A DNA stretch of 5,139 bases from Mariniphaga sp. (GTDB lineage: Bacteria > Bacteroidota > Bacteroidia > Bacteroidales > Prolixibacteraceae), in assembly GCA_025363795.1 (NCBI GenBank), contig JANYLE010000031.1, positions 1-5,139 on the forward strand, written 5' to 3'. Every line of letters starts with the position of its first letter. Position 1 is the stretch's first letter. The translations under genes and the position numbers were made by a program. Positions 1-5,139 of this stretch are shown in pieces. The notes beneath the pieces were generated by a model, which worked only from the letters and a program-made list of their open reading frames with translations, did not search any database and was not told the origin of the DNA.

Positions 1-1
1 G

Positions 2-988
2 GTGCCTGAAGGTACAGTTGTTAAAAAGGGTGATTACGTGGCATTACTGGATCAGGCTAGAATTAAACAACTCGCGCAACAGAATGCGGAAAATCTGCAA
101 AAGTTAAGTGCTGCATTTAATGATTCAAAACTCGATTCTGCGGTAACACTAAGTGCCAACAGAGATGAATTGGAACAGCTTGAATTCGATCTGAGGTACA
201 AAAAAATAGATGTCGAGCAGTCTGTTTATGATTCGCCAGCCAATCAGCGAAAAACACAAATAGCCTATGACCGTACGTCCAGACTTATTGATTCAAAAAG
301 GCGCAGCTATAAAATGCGACAGAATGAATTAAAGATAAAATGTGGATGGAATGAAAGAAAGTTTATTGAAGTCAAGGAAAAGAACGAAAATTATCAGCAA
401 GCTTTAATTGCGACCCGCATCATTGCTCCAGGGGATGGCATGATTATTTATGCGCGAAATTGGCAAGGTCATAAAACCAAGATCGGAGATTATGTAGATC
501 TATGGGATCCGGCCATTGCAACCTTGCCAGATTTAAACAGTTTGGAATCTGAAACATATGTTGAAGAAATATATATATCCAAAATCCATGTCGGCGACAG
601 CGTTAGGGTACATATTGACGCGTTAAAGAACAAAGAAGTATTGGCATGTATATCCAATATATCCAATATTGGTCAGGATATGGTCGGATTTGACTCAAAT
701 GTTTTTAAAGTGTTTATCCGTTTAACAGGTGATATTTCAAGGTTTAAACCATCAATGACAACCAATAACGAGATCATCATCGAGAAAGCTGAAAATGTAT
801 TGGTAATTCCACTTTCCTGCCTTTTTATGGAGAATGAAATACCTTTCGTTTATTTGAAAGAATCGGGTAAAATTACCCGGAAGAATGTGAAAGTAGGGGA
901 GAAAAATGATAAAATGATCCTCGTAAAAAATGGTCTAAAAGAAGGTGACAAAATTTTGCTGAATAAGCCCGAAAAAGTGGATATTTAA
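2..988 (+). CDS. HlyD/MacA-type periplasmic adaptor of an ABC efflux pump, 5'-truncated
   Basis: This is a membrane-fusion (adaptor) protein that would link an inner-membrane ABC transporter to an outer-membrane channel across the periplasm. The 328 visible residues show the family layout. The first half of the lipoyl-like domain is at residues 1-17 (GTVVKKGDYVALLD). A long charged alpha-helical hairpin, probably coiled coil, spans about 22-135. The second lipoyl half is at 139-170 (IIAPGDGMIIY, then KIGDYV). A beta-barrel domain covers about 180-260, and the membrane-proximal domain about 265-328 (VLVIPLSCLF, then GLKEGDKILL). The reading frame is open at the window edge and begins in mid-domain, so the GTG at base 2 is not a true start. 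The signal anchor and roughly 50-60 N-terminal residues are missing. The partner ATPase follows 77 bp downstream; the permease is not seen and may lie upstream. The substrate cannot be told from sequence. Family call is firm; MacA/YknX-like is the closest description. Confidence 0.88.
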   Translation: MPEGTVVKKGDYVALLDQARIKQLAQQNAENLQKLSAAFNDSKLDSAVTLSANRDELEQLEFDLRYKKIDVEQSVYDSPANQRKTQIAYDRTSRLIDSKRRSYKMRQNELKIKCGWNERKFIEVKEKNENYQQALIATRIIAPGDGMIIYARNWQGHKTKIGDYVDLWDPAIATLPDLNSLESETYVEEIYISKIHVGDSVRVHIDALKNKEVLACISNISNIGQDMVGFDSNVFKVFIRLTGDISRFKPSMTTNNEIIIEKAENVLVIPLSCLFMENEIPFVYLKESGKITRKNVKVGEKNDKMILVKNGLKEGDKILLNKPEKVDI

Positions 989-1014
989 ACTATCTTCGAT
1001 CGATATTTTTCGGG
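968..1014. repeat. Inverted repeat across the adaptor stop codon
   Basis: CCCGAAAAA at 968-976 is perfectly complementary to TTTTTCGGG at 1006-1014, giving 9-bp arms around a 29-base spacer that contains the TAA stop of the adaptor gene. It could fold in the transcript and end or stabilise the adaptor mRNA. It is not a canonical intrinsic terminator, because the spacer is long and no T-run follows the 3' arm. The arms are seen directly; any function is inference. Confidence 0.4.
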
Positions 1015-1037
1015 ACGATTTTCAGAATCATTTTATG

Positions 1038-1045
1038 TACGTTTG
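1038..1045 (+). promoter_or_regulatory. Candidate Bacteroidota -7 promoter element before the ABC ATPase
   Basis: TACGTTTG, followed by CAA, matches the Bacteroidota primary sigma factor -7 consensus TAnnTTTG exactly. Transcription would start near 1051, about 15 bases before the ATPase ATG at 1066. No good -33 TTTG box sits at the expected 19-21 base spacing; the nearest T-rich stretches are at 1006-1010 and 1019-1022. The ATPase and the genes after it may therefore be transcribed separately from the adaptor, but the weak -33 region leaves this moderate. Confidence 0.42.
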
Positions 1046-1065
1046 CAATTGTAAAATCGAAAAGG

Positions 1066-1764
1066 ATGGACAAAGTAATCAGCCTGCAGAGCATTGTTAA
1101 GAATTATCAGGTAGGAACCCAGGCCGTTTTGGCATTGCGTTCAGTTTCGCTTGATATCAATAAGGGCGAATATGTGGCAATTATGGGTGCTTCCGGATCC
1201 GGTAAATCGACGCTGATGAATATCATCGGATGTCTCGATACACCGACTTCGGGAAACTACCATCTCAACGATAAAGATGTCAGCATGTTGGACGATGACC
1301 GGCTTGCCGAAATCAGAAATACAGAGATTGGTTTTGTATTTCAGACGTTTAACCTTTTACCGAGGTATTCTGCTCTCGAGAACGTGATGCTTCCGTTGAT
1401 TTATGCAGGTATTGGCAAGTTGAAAAGGATTGAGCTTGCGACTGAAAAGTTAATCAGCGTAGGATTGGAGGATCGGATGGAACACCGCCCCAACGAATTA
1501 TCAGGTGGTCAACGCCAGCGTGTTGCAGTTGCAAGAGCGTTGATTAATACCCCCTCTATTCTTTTAGCAGATGAGCCAACGGGAAATCTTGATTCGAAAA
1601 CATCAGAAGAGATCATGAAACTTTTTGCTGCTATACATGCCGGCGGGAATACAATTATCCTGGTGACCCACGAAGAGAGCATCGCTTTGCATGCTCATCG
1701 TATTATTAAGTTGAAAGACGGGGAGATCGAATCAGATTATAAAAACGAAAATCCAATTTATTAA
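1066..1764 (+). CDS. ABC transporter ATP-binding protein, MacB/LolD type
   Basis: This is a cytoplasmic ATPase that would power a MacB-like mechanotransmission transporter or LolCDE-like exporter. At 232 residues it is a single complete nucleotide-binding domain with no fused permease. All motifs are intact: Walker A GASGSGKST at residues 41-49 (Lys47), Q-loop Gln93 in FVFQTFNLL, signature LSGGQ at 145-149, Walker B ILLADE at 165-170 with catalytic Glu170, D-loop NLD at 174-176, and switch His202 in VTHE. The LLPRYSALENVMLPL stretch after the Q-loop is typical of the MacB/YknY/LolD subfamily. The ATG at 1066 is preceded by a short AAAAGG and begins the usual N-terminal beta strand (VISLQSIVKNY). 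The adaptor upstream suggests a MacAB/YknXYZ-like export complex rather than LolD, but no permease is in view to settle it. A cobalamin adenosyltransferase gene follows after 15 bases, probably on the same transcript. Confidence 0.93.
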   Translation: MDKVISLQSIVKNYQVGTQAVLALRSVSLDINKGEYVAIMGASGSGKSTLMNIIGCLDTPTSGNYHLNDKDVSMLDDDRLAEIRNTEIGFVFQTFNLLPRYSALENVMLPLIYAGIGKLKRIELATEKLISVGLEDRMEHRPNELSGGQRQRVAVARALINTPSILLADEPTGNLDSKTSEEIMKLFAAIHAGGNTIILVTHEESIALHAHRIIKLKDGEIESDYKNENPIY

Positions 1765-1779
1765 TCTGAAAATTTAAGA

Positions 1780-2328
1780 ATGATGCGAGTTTATACGCGT
1801 ACAGGAGATGATGGAACCACAGGACTGATTGGTGGAACGCGTGTTCAAAAATATGACCCGCGACTGGAAGCTTATGGCACTGTGGATGAATTGAATTCCT
1901 GGATAGGATTGGTCCGTTCGCAGGAGATTGATGCGGAAGATATCAATGATTTAATTAAGATTCAGAACAAGTTGTTCGTGATTGGCGCGCTTCTGGCGAC
2001 TGACATTGCTAAAGTTGACCAGTCGGAGAAATTGCCTTGCTGTGATGATGATATTTTGTTCCTTGAGAAAAGAATGGATGAGATTCTCGACAACTTGCCT
2101 CCGTTGACCAGTTTTCTACTTCCCGGAGGGAACAATGCCGTCTCATTTTGTCATATTGCCCGAACAGTGTGCCGACGTGCTGAACGTCGAGCTTATAAGC
2201 TTTCTGCTGAGGCAGCTGTACTGGAAGAGGTGCTTAAATATCTTAACCGATTGTCCGATTATCTGTATGTCTTGTCGCGAAAAATAGCTAAAGATACCGG
2301 TATTGGAGAAATTCCATGGAAATCGTGA
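1780..2328 (+). CDS. pduO: PduO-type ATP:cob(I)alamin adenosyltransferase
   Basis: The enzyme transfers the 5'-deoxyadenosyl group of ATP to the cobalt of cob(I)alamin, making coenzyme B12 for enzymes such as methylmalonyl-CoA mutase. At 182 residues it is the usual length for the stand-alone family, which forms homotrimers. The N-terminal ATP-binding motif TRTGDDGTTGL is at residues 6-16 and YGTVDELNS at 32-40. Phe112 (SFLLPGG) and Arg128 (ARTVCRRAER) align with Lactobacillus reuteri PduO Phe112, which forces cobalamin into its four-coordinate state, and Arg128. Asp36 aligns with the Asp35 salt-bridge partner of that Arg. The core therefore looks active. Two ATGs are adjacent (1780 and 1783); either could be the start and the ribosome site is weak (AAGA). 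It lies 15 bases after the ABC ATPase, so cotranscription is likely, although no functional tie is evident. The symbol denotes the family; no propanediol-utilisation genes are in view. Confidence 0.95.
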   Translation: MMRVYTRTGDDGTTGLIGGTRVQKYDPRLEAYGTVDELNSWIGLVRSQEIDAEDINDLIKIQNKLFVIGALLATDIAKVDQSEKLPCCDDDILFLEKRMDEILDNLPPLTSFLLPGGNNAVSFCHIARTVCRRAERRAYKLSAEAAVLEEVLKYLNRLSDYLYVLSRKIAKDTGIGEIPWKS

Positions 2329-2342
2329 AAAAAAGTTAATTA

Positions 2343-2380
2343 GTGCTTTTATTTTTAAAAAATAAATATTAAAATCGCAC
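2343..2380. repeat. AT-rich dyad between the adenosyltransferase and DUF2795 genes
   Basis: TTTATTTTT at 2348-2356 and AAAAATAAA at 2358-2366 form a perfect AT-only palindrome around a single base. Flanking GTGC (2343-2346) and GCAC (2377-2380) are also complementary and could close an alternative larger hairpin together with TTTTA and TAAAA. The 86-bp intergenic stretch is very AT-rich overall. No TAnnTTTG promoter element and no terminator with a GC stem is visible here. It may simply be AT-rich spacer. Confidence 0.3.
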
Positions 2381-2414
2381 CAAAGAAAAAGAATAATAAT
2401 CTTAAAGAAATAAT

Positions 2415-2636
2415 ATGTACTGGACACTAGAATTGGCTTCGAAATTGGAAGATGCACCCTGGCCTGCAACCAAAGATGAATTGATCGATTTTGCCATTCG
2501 ATCAGGAGCGCCACTTGAAGTAATCGAGAACCTTCAGGAGATGGAAGATGAAGGTGAAATTTATGAGTCGATAGAAGATATATGGCCTGACTACCCTAGC
2601 AAGGACGATTTCTTCTTTAACGAAGACGAATACTAA
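2415..2636 (+). CDS. Small acidic DUF2795 family protein
   Basis: This is a complete 73-residue protein recognised as a DUF2795 member; the family is short and well conserved in Bacteroidota, and I know of no experimentally established function. Recognisable features are the N-terminal YWTLELASKLEDAPWPATK, the central GAPLEVIENLQEMEDEGE, and the WPDYP plus FFFNEDEY ending. It is strongly acidic, with 22 Asp/Glu against 4 Lys/Arg. It has no signal peptide, membrane segment, cysteine pair or catalytic motif, so it is probably a soluble cytoplasmic protein that acts by binding a partner. The length and the conserved ends support the ATG at 2415, which is preceded by an A-rich leader (TTAAAGAAATAAT) rather than a strong Shine-Dalgarno. 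It sits 86 bp after the adenosyltransferase gene and its transcript should end at the hairpin at 2660-2692. Family call is confident; role is unknown. Confidence 0.9.
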   Translation: MYWTLELASKLEDAPWPATKDELIDFAIRSGAPLEVIENLQEMEDEGEIYESIEDIWPDYPSKDDFFFNEDEY

Positions 2637-2647
2637 AGGGTGAAAAA

Positions 2648-4255
2648 TTATTCTTTTGATGCAGGTTTCTTTTCAGGACCTGCATTTTTTTTGCGCTTTT
2701 TGTCGATCGGATAGAGATCGAATTGGTTAATTGGTTTCTCGCTTTCTCTCCAGACAAAACCGTCCAGCTTAATGTCTTCGGGTTTTAGTTCTTTCATCGG
2801 AAATGTCTTTCCCTCAGGTTTAGGATAAAACCTGATGCTGTCAATCTGATTTTCGGTAAGATGAAGTTTTATTTTGCTGCTCAGCAAACGATTCATCCCC
2901 GAATATTTGTTCTTGTCCTTCAGGTAATAGAGTGTCTGTGCATTGCCGTTAACATCAGCAATCCGAAGTTTGTTATCGAAAATCTGACCGACAATGAGTT
3001 TACCTGAAATCTGGTTAAATTTCACAGAATCCTCACACATGACAATAAAGGCACTGCTTTCCAGCCGGGCAATATCCGGATCAGGTTCTTTTGCAACATA
3101 CTGGATTTTTTCCGCGGTCATCTGGTTTTTCTCTGACCAGAGTACCGGATCATAAAACATTAACAGCGTTGAATCTTGCATACGGTATGCCAATGAGTCA
3201 CATTTCCCTTGTAAATCAGGTTTGTGGAACCTGACATTTCTGTACGCCATGAAATATTTATCGTCCTTTCGCAGGATGTTGGACGTATCGGGCTTGGTAA
3301 ATAGGGTATCAGCATGCATGTACATGGTGTCTTTTTTGCCATACTGAATGAACATGGCTGAATCGGTAACGAAGGCTATTTTAGAGACCTCGTTGTAGAT
3401 TCCATATTTTCCTTTAATGACCACCTTGTTGGTCGTGTCAGTCAGTGTAACCCGGTGTTTTCCGCGGCCATTCCCGGTTGCCCGGTCATAGAAAAGTGTG
3501 TCAGCCTCAAGTACCTGCGATTTGTTGGTGATCTTCGATTTTTTGTAAAGTTCAGCTAAATTCTTTTTTGTGTCATACCACCCATTTTCAGAGTAGAGAA
3601 CTCCGTCTTTTTTAGTCCCGGAAATTGTTGTTGGTCCAACAATGAATGCCCTCTCGGTGTGGCTGTTGTATTTTAAAGTATCTGCATGTAAAACAAAATC
3701 TTTATTGGTCAGAACTACGGAATCCTTGAAAAAAAGCATGTTATCATTAGAGTAATATCTGCCGATTGTACTCGTTAGTACATTTGCTGTATCTACAATT
3801 TTCCCCCCGTTGTTATAATACCCAATATTAGTATTGAGATCAAAATCCATGGCTTCTGTCGTAAGGGTTATGGACTTGTCGATCATTTTTACATGATGAA
3901 CAAATTTTGCAAGCCTCGAATCGCCATTATAAAACATTTTGTCCCCGTACAAGTGCAGGGTGTCTCCCTGAATAATATGGACATTCCCAAAAGCATCGAA
4001 CTTGTTGCTGTCGTTATAGGAATATGCACTGTCGCAGAACATCTGTGCACCGTTGTGCTTAAAGCGAACGTTGCCTATCAGACGTTGGGCATTTGCAACT
4101 ATTGATGCATCATACGTGTATATATCAGCATTTTCAATATCTACCTTGCGCTTCTTCTTGTTTTTGTCCTGCGGCTGAATCGCCTGAATGAAAAGCGATA
4201 CGACTGCAATCAGGAGCAATAAAGGGAAAAGAGCATTTCTTTGTGGTTGACTCAT
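2648..4255 (-). CDS. OstA-like protein (LptA/LptD N-terminal family), envelope biogenesis
   Basis: This is a 535-residue protein of the OstA/LptA-like beta-jellyroll family, whose characterised relatives carry lipopolysaccharide across the periplasm. Residues about 8-26 (FPLLLLIAVVSLFIQAIQ) form a signal peptide or signal anchor, after which comes a basic patch KNKKKRK. The OstA-type fold begins at about residue 45 (YTYDASIVANAQRLIGNVRF). The body repeats strand motifs of the form ADTLxYxxxT and GNVxxxxxDT, for example DTLHLYGDKMFYNG, ADTLKYNSHTERA and ADTLFYDRATGNG, as expected of a stacked jellyroll. The C-terminus is a lysine-rich tail. It is much longer than E. coli LptA and lacks an obvious LptD barrel, the usual state of Bacteroidota OstA-like proteins. 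ATG 4255 is chosen because it directly precedes the signal sequence; the frame upstream reaches a stop with no earlier ATG. It lies downstream of a SurA-like gene on the same strand and converges with the DUF2795 gene, 11 bp apart. A direct role in LPS transport is inferred from family. Confidence 0.9.
   Translation of the reverse strand: MSQPQRNALFPLLLLIAVVSLFIQAIQPQDKNKKKRKVDIENADIYTYDASIVANAQRLIGNVRFKHNGAQMFCDSAYSYNDSNKFDAFGNVHIIQGDTLHLYGDKMFYNGDSRLAKFVHHVKMIDKSITLTTEAMDFDLNTNIGYYNNGGKIVDTANVLTSTIGRYYSNDNMLFFKDSVVLTNKDFVLHADTLKYNSHTERAFIVGPTTISGTKKDGVLYSENGWYDTKKNLAELYKKSKITNKSQVLEADTLFYDRATGNGRGKHRVTLTDTTNKVVIKGKYGIYNEVSKIAFVTDSAMFIQYGKKDTMYMHADTLFTKPDTSNILRKDDKYFMAYRNVRFHKPDLQGKCDSLAYRMQDSTLLMFYDPVLWSEKNQMTAEKIQYVAKEPDPDIARLESSAFIVMCEDSVKFNQISGKLIVGQIFDNKLRIADVNGNAQTLYYLKDKNKYSGMNRLLSSKIKLHLTENQIDSIRFYPKPEGKTFPMKELKPEDIKLDGFVWRESEKPINQFDLYPIDKKRKKNAGPEKKPASKE
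2660..2692 (+). terminator. Intrinsic terminator of the + strand operon, inside the convergent gene
   Basis: TGCAGGT at 2660-2666 pairs perfectly with ACCTGCA at 2678-2684 around an 11-base loop, followed at once by eight Ts (2685-2692). This is a canonical Rho-independent terminator for + strand transcription, 24 bases after the DUF2795 stop. It lies wholly within the final codons of the - strand OstA-like gene, which ends at 2648. On the - strand the hairpin is preceded by A8 and not directly followed by a T-run, so it should act mainly in the + direction. Confidence 0.8.
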
Positions 4256-4269
4256 ACTAACGCGTGATA

Positions 4270-4287
4270 AAGGTTCAATTAAACCTT
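4270..4287 (-). repeat. Short palindrome just upstream of the OstA-like start codon
   Basis: AAGGTT at 4270-4275 and AACCTT at 4282-4287 are complementary around a 6-base centre that is itself nearly self-complementary. In the - strand RNA this small hairpin would end 14 bases before the AUG at 4255, close to where a ribosome loads. It overlaps the foot of the larger hairpin at 4286-4330 by two bases. GGTTC at 4272-4276 could instead pair with GAACC at 4291-4295, so alternative folds are possible. The sequence is seen directly; regulation is inference. Confidence 0.4.
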
Positions 4288-4330
4288 GAAGAACCTGAAT
4301 GGATTGTGATCAATCATTCAAGTTCTTCAA
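4286..4330 (-). promoter_or_regulatory. Long hairpin in the leader of the OstA-like gene
   Basis: The arms at 4286-4301 and 4315-4330 (TTGAAGAACCTGAATG and CATTCAAGTTCTTCAA) are complementary over 16 positions, with one mismatch (4295 against 4321) that becomes a G-U pair in the - strand RNA. After a one-base bulge at 4302 the stem continues with ATTG/CAAT (4303-4306 and 4311-4314), closed by a 4-base loop. That is a stem of about 20 pairs in the 178-bp gap between the SurA-like and OstA-like genes. No T-run follows on either strand, so it is not a standard terminator. It could be an mRNA-stabilising or processing structure, a translation-control leader, or a dyad operator. The G-U asymmetry hints at selection on the - strand RNA. 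Confidence 0.55.
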
Positions 4331-4433
4331 AGATCAAATTCAGATCTGATATATTTTGGAGTCGTGGTATGGATTATACCTGACTAAATTTGTAATGTTC
4401 ATATATTTAGCAAACAGAAATGCCTGCCATTGT

Positions 4434-5139
4434 TTATTTTTTCCAGGATTTCAATTTGAAATTGCAATTGGCGTACAGATCATCAACATGGATATATGTC
4501 TTGGACTGTTGGGTTGCGATCCATTTTCTGAAGATTTGCTCTTTTTTCTTGGCCAGAAACATCACGCTGAGACTTTGATAGTCTTCCTGAAGATTCGCCG
4601 GATGAGCAGTTGTCTTATTATTCAGTTTTACGATTTTATAGACCTGCCTTAATTTGTCATCGACGGTTAAGAAAGGGTGAGAGGTCTCGCCAATATTCAT
4701 TACTGTGATAACCTTGCTCACGTCTGGATCGAGCTCGCTCACTGCAAATTTTGAAGAACCGTTTTCCTTTGATGTAACTAATCCTCCGTTGTTGCGTGTT
4801 CCTTTATCTGACGAATAGAGGTAAGCTGCCTGATCCCAGGTAATCTTTCCTTTGCGGATAAAATCGGCGATGCTGTCAATCCTGTTCTTTGCATTTTCCA
4901 ATTCTTTAGGATCAACTTTGGCTCTGAGCAAAATGTGGCGGCATTTAATCTTTTCTCCCTTACGATCGATTAGCTGGATAATGTGATAGCCAAATTCACT
5001 TTTAACGACTTTCGAAATTTGGTTGGGTTTCAGATTAAAGGCTTCAGTGGCAAATGCAGGATCGAGCATTCCTCTTCCTACATAATCCATTTCGCCGCCA
5101 TTTCTGGCCGATCCCGGATCTTCCGAATAAAGGATGGCA
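4434..5139 (-). CDS. SurA-like peptidylprolyl isomerase with parvulin domains, 5'-truncated
   Basis: This is a periplasmic foldase/chaperone of the SurA/PpiC (parvulin) type, expected to assist outer-membrane protein folding. The frame is open to the right edge, so the N-terminus with its signal peptide lies outside; 234 C-terminal residues are visible. Residues 4-15 (YSEDPGSARNGG) are the classic parvulin signature, and the first visible domain ends with SEFGYHIIQL at 47-56, including the conserved His. The Met after GGE (codon at 5088-5090) is inside this domain and is not a start. A second parvulin-like domain runs from IKCRHILLRAK (about 64) through SSDKGTRNNGGLV (109-120) to LRQVYKIVKL (163-172). 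It keeps the first His (RHILL) but has lost the terminal G-x-H-I motif, so it may be a binding rather than catalytic domain. A helical C-terminal tail ends in KSWKK. The OstA-like gene follows 178 bp downstream, consistent with an outer-membrane biogenesis cluster. Confidence 0.9.
   Translation of the reverse strand, partial: AILYSEDPGSARNGGEMDYVGRGMLDPAFATEAFNLKPNQISKVVKSEFGYHIIQLIDRKGEKIKCRHILLRAKVDPKELENAKNRIDSIADFIRKGKITWDQAAYLYSSDKGTRNNGGLVTSKENGSSKFAVSELDPDVSKVITVMNIGETSHPFLTVDDKLRQVYKIVKLNNKTTAHPANLQEDYQSLSVMFLAKKKEQIFRKWIATQQSKTYIHVDDLYANCNFKLKSWKK

Noticed and set aside
864..879. Palindrome CGGGTAAAATTACCCG
   Set aside because: It lies within the adaptor coding sequence (ESGKITR region), has a 2-base centre and no T-run, and is best explained by chance.
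2143..2514. Open frame of 123 codons on the - strand
   Set aside because: It runs antisense across the end of the adenosyltransferase gene, the gap and the start of the DUF2795 gene, both of which are firmly identified; its product has no family features.
3160..3342. Second - strand open frame of 60 codons
   Set aside because: It is an out-of-frame shadow within the OstA-like gene.
3893..4105. Open frame of 70 codons on the + strand
   Set aside because: It lies wholly inside the OstA-like gene on the opposite strand and its product shows no recognisable domain.
4385..4392. TAAATTTG, a perfect -7 promoter match on the + strand
   Set aside because: There is no -33 box at the right distance (the nearest TTTG is about 26 bases upstream) and no + strand gene follows; it is probably a chance match in AT-rich sequence.
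4356..4652. Open frame of 98 codons on the + strand, with a hydrophobic stretch
   Set aside because: It is mostly antisense to the SurA-like gene; the apparent hydrophobicity comes from reading the opposite strand. There is no convincing ribosome site.
5088..5090. ATG as a possible start of the SurA-like gene
   Set aside because: The frame continues upstream with the conserved parvulin sequence YSEDPGSARNGG, so the Met is internal and the gene extends past the window edge.
1..5139. CRISPR arrays, tRNA or rRNA genes, insertion sequences, B12 riboswitch
   Set aside because: No spaced direct repeats, no cloverleaf or rRNA-like stretch, no transposase or terminal repeats were seen. The short 15-base gap before the adenosyltransferase gene leaves no room for a cobalamin riboswitch there.

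Overview
This window looks like ordinary core chromosome of a member of the Bacteroidota, most likely a Bacteroidales or Marinilabiliales-type organism. The grounds are a small acidic DUF2795 protein of the type conserved in that phylum, an OstA-like protein with the phylum's usual 500-600 residue architecture, a SurA-like protein with two parvulin domains, a Bacteroidota-style -7 promoter motif (TAnnTTTG), and weak Shine-Dalgarno sequences. The genus assignment is inference; no rRNA or marker gene is present.

Left half, + strand. The window opens inside a periplasmic adaptor (HlyD/MacA type) whose N-terminus is cut off. A 77-bp gap holds a candidate promoter and an inverted repeat. Then comes a MacB/LolD-type ABC ATPase with all its nucleotide-binding motifs. 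Adaptor and ATPase are two of the three parts of a MacAB-like tripartite pump; the permease is not visible and may lie upstream. Fifteen bases after the ATPase comes a PduO-type ATP:cob(I)alamin adenosyltransferase, with its B12-binding Phe and Arg intact. After an 86-bp AT-rich gap comes the DUF2795 gene, which ends in a clear intrinsic terminator.

Right half, - strand. A SurA-like peptidylprolyl isomerase enters from the right edge, with its N-terminus outside the window, and is followed by an OstA-like (LptA/LptD N-terminal family) protein. Both fit outer-membrane biogenesis: one as a periplasmic chaperone for outer-membrane proteins, the other in lipopolysaccharide transport or assembly. 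The 178-bp gap between them contains a long, near-perfect hairpin followed by a short palindrome, just upstream of the OstA-like start codon.

The two gene sets converge with only 11 bp between stop codons, and the + strand terminator lies inside the last codons of the OstA-like gene. I see no mobile element, CRISPR array, tRNA, rRNA or defence island. I do not find a convincing new biological system. The items most worth a second look are the structured leader of the OstA-like gene, the overlapping terminator, and the uncharacterised DUF2795 protein.
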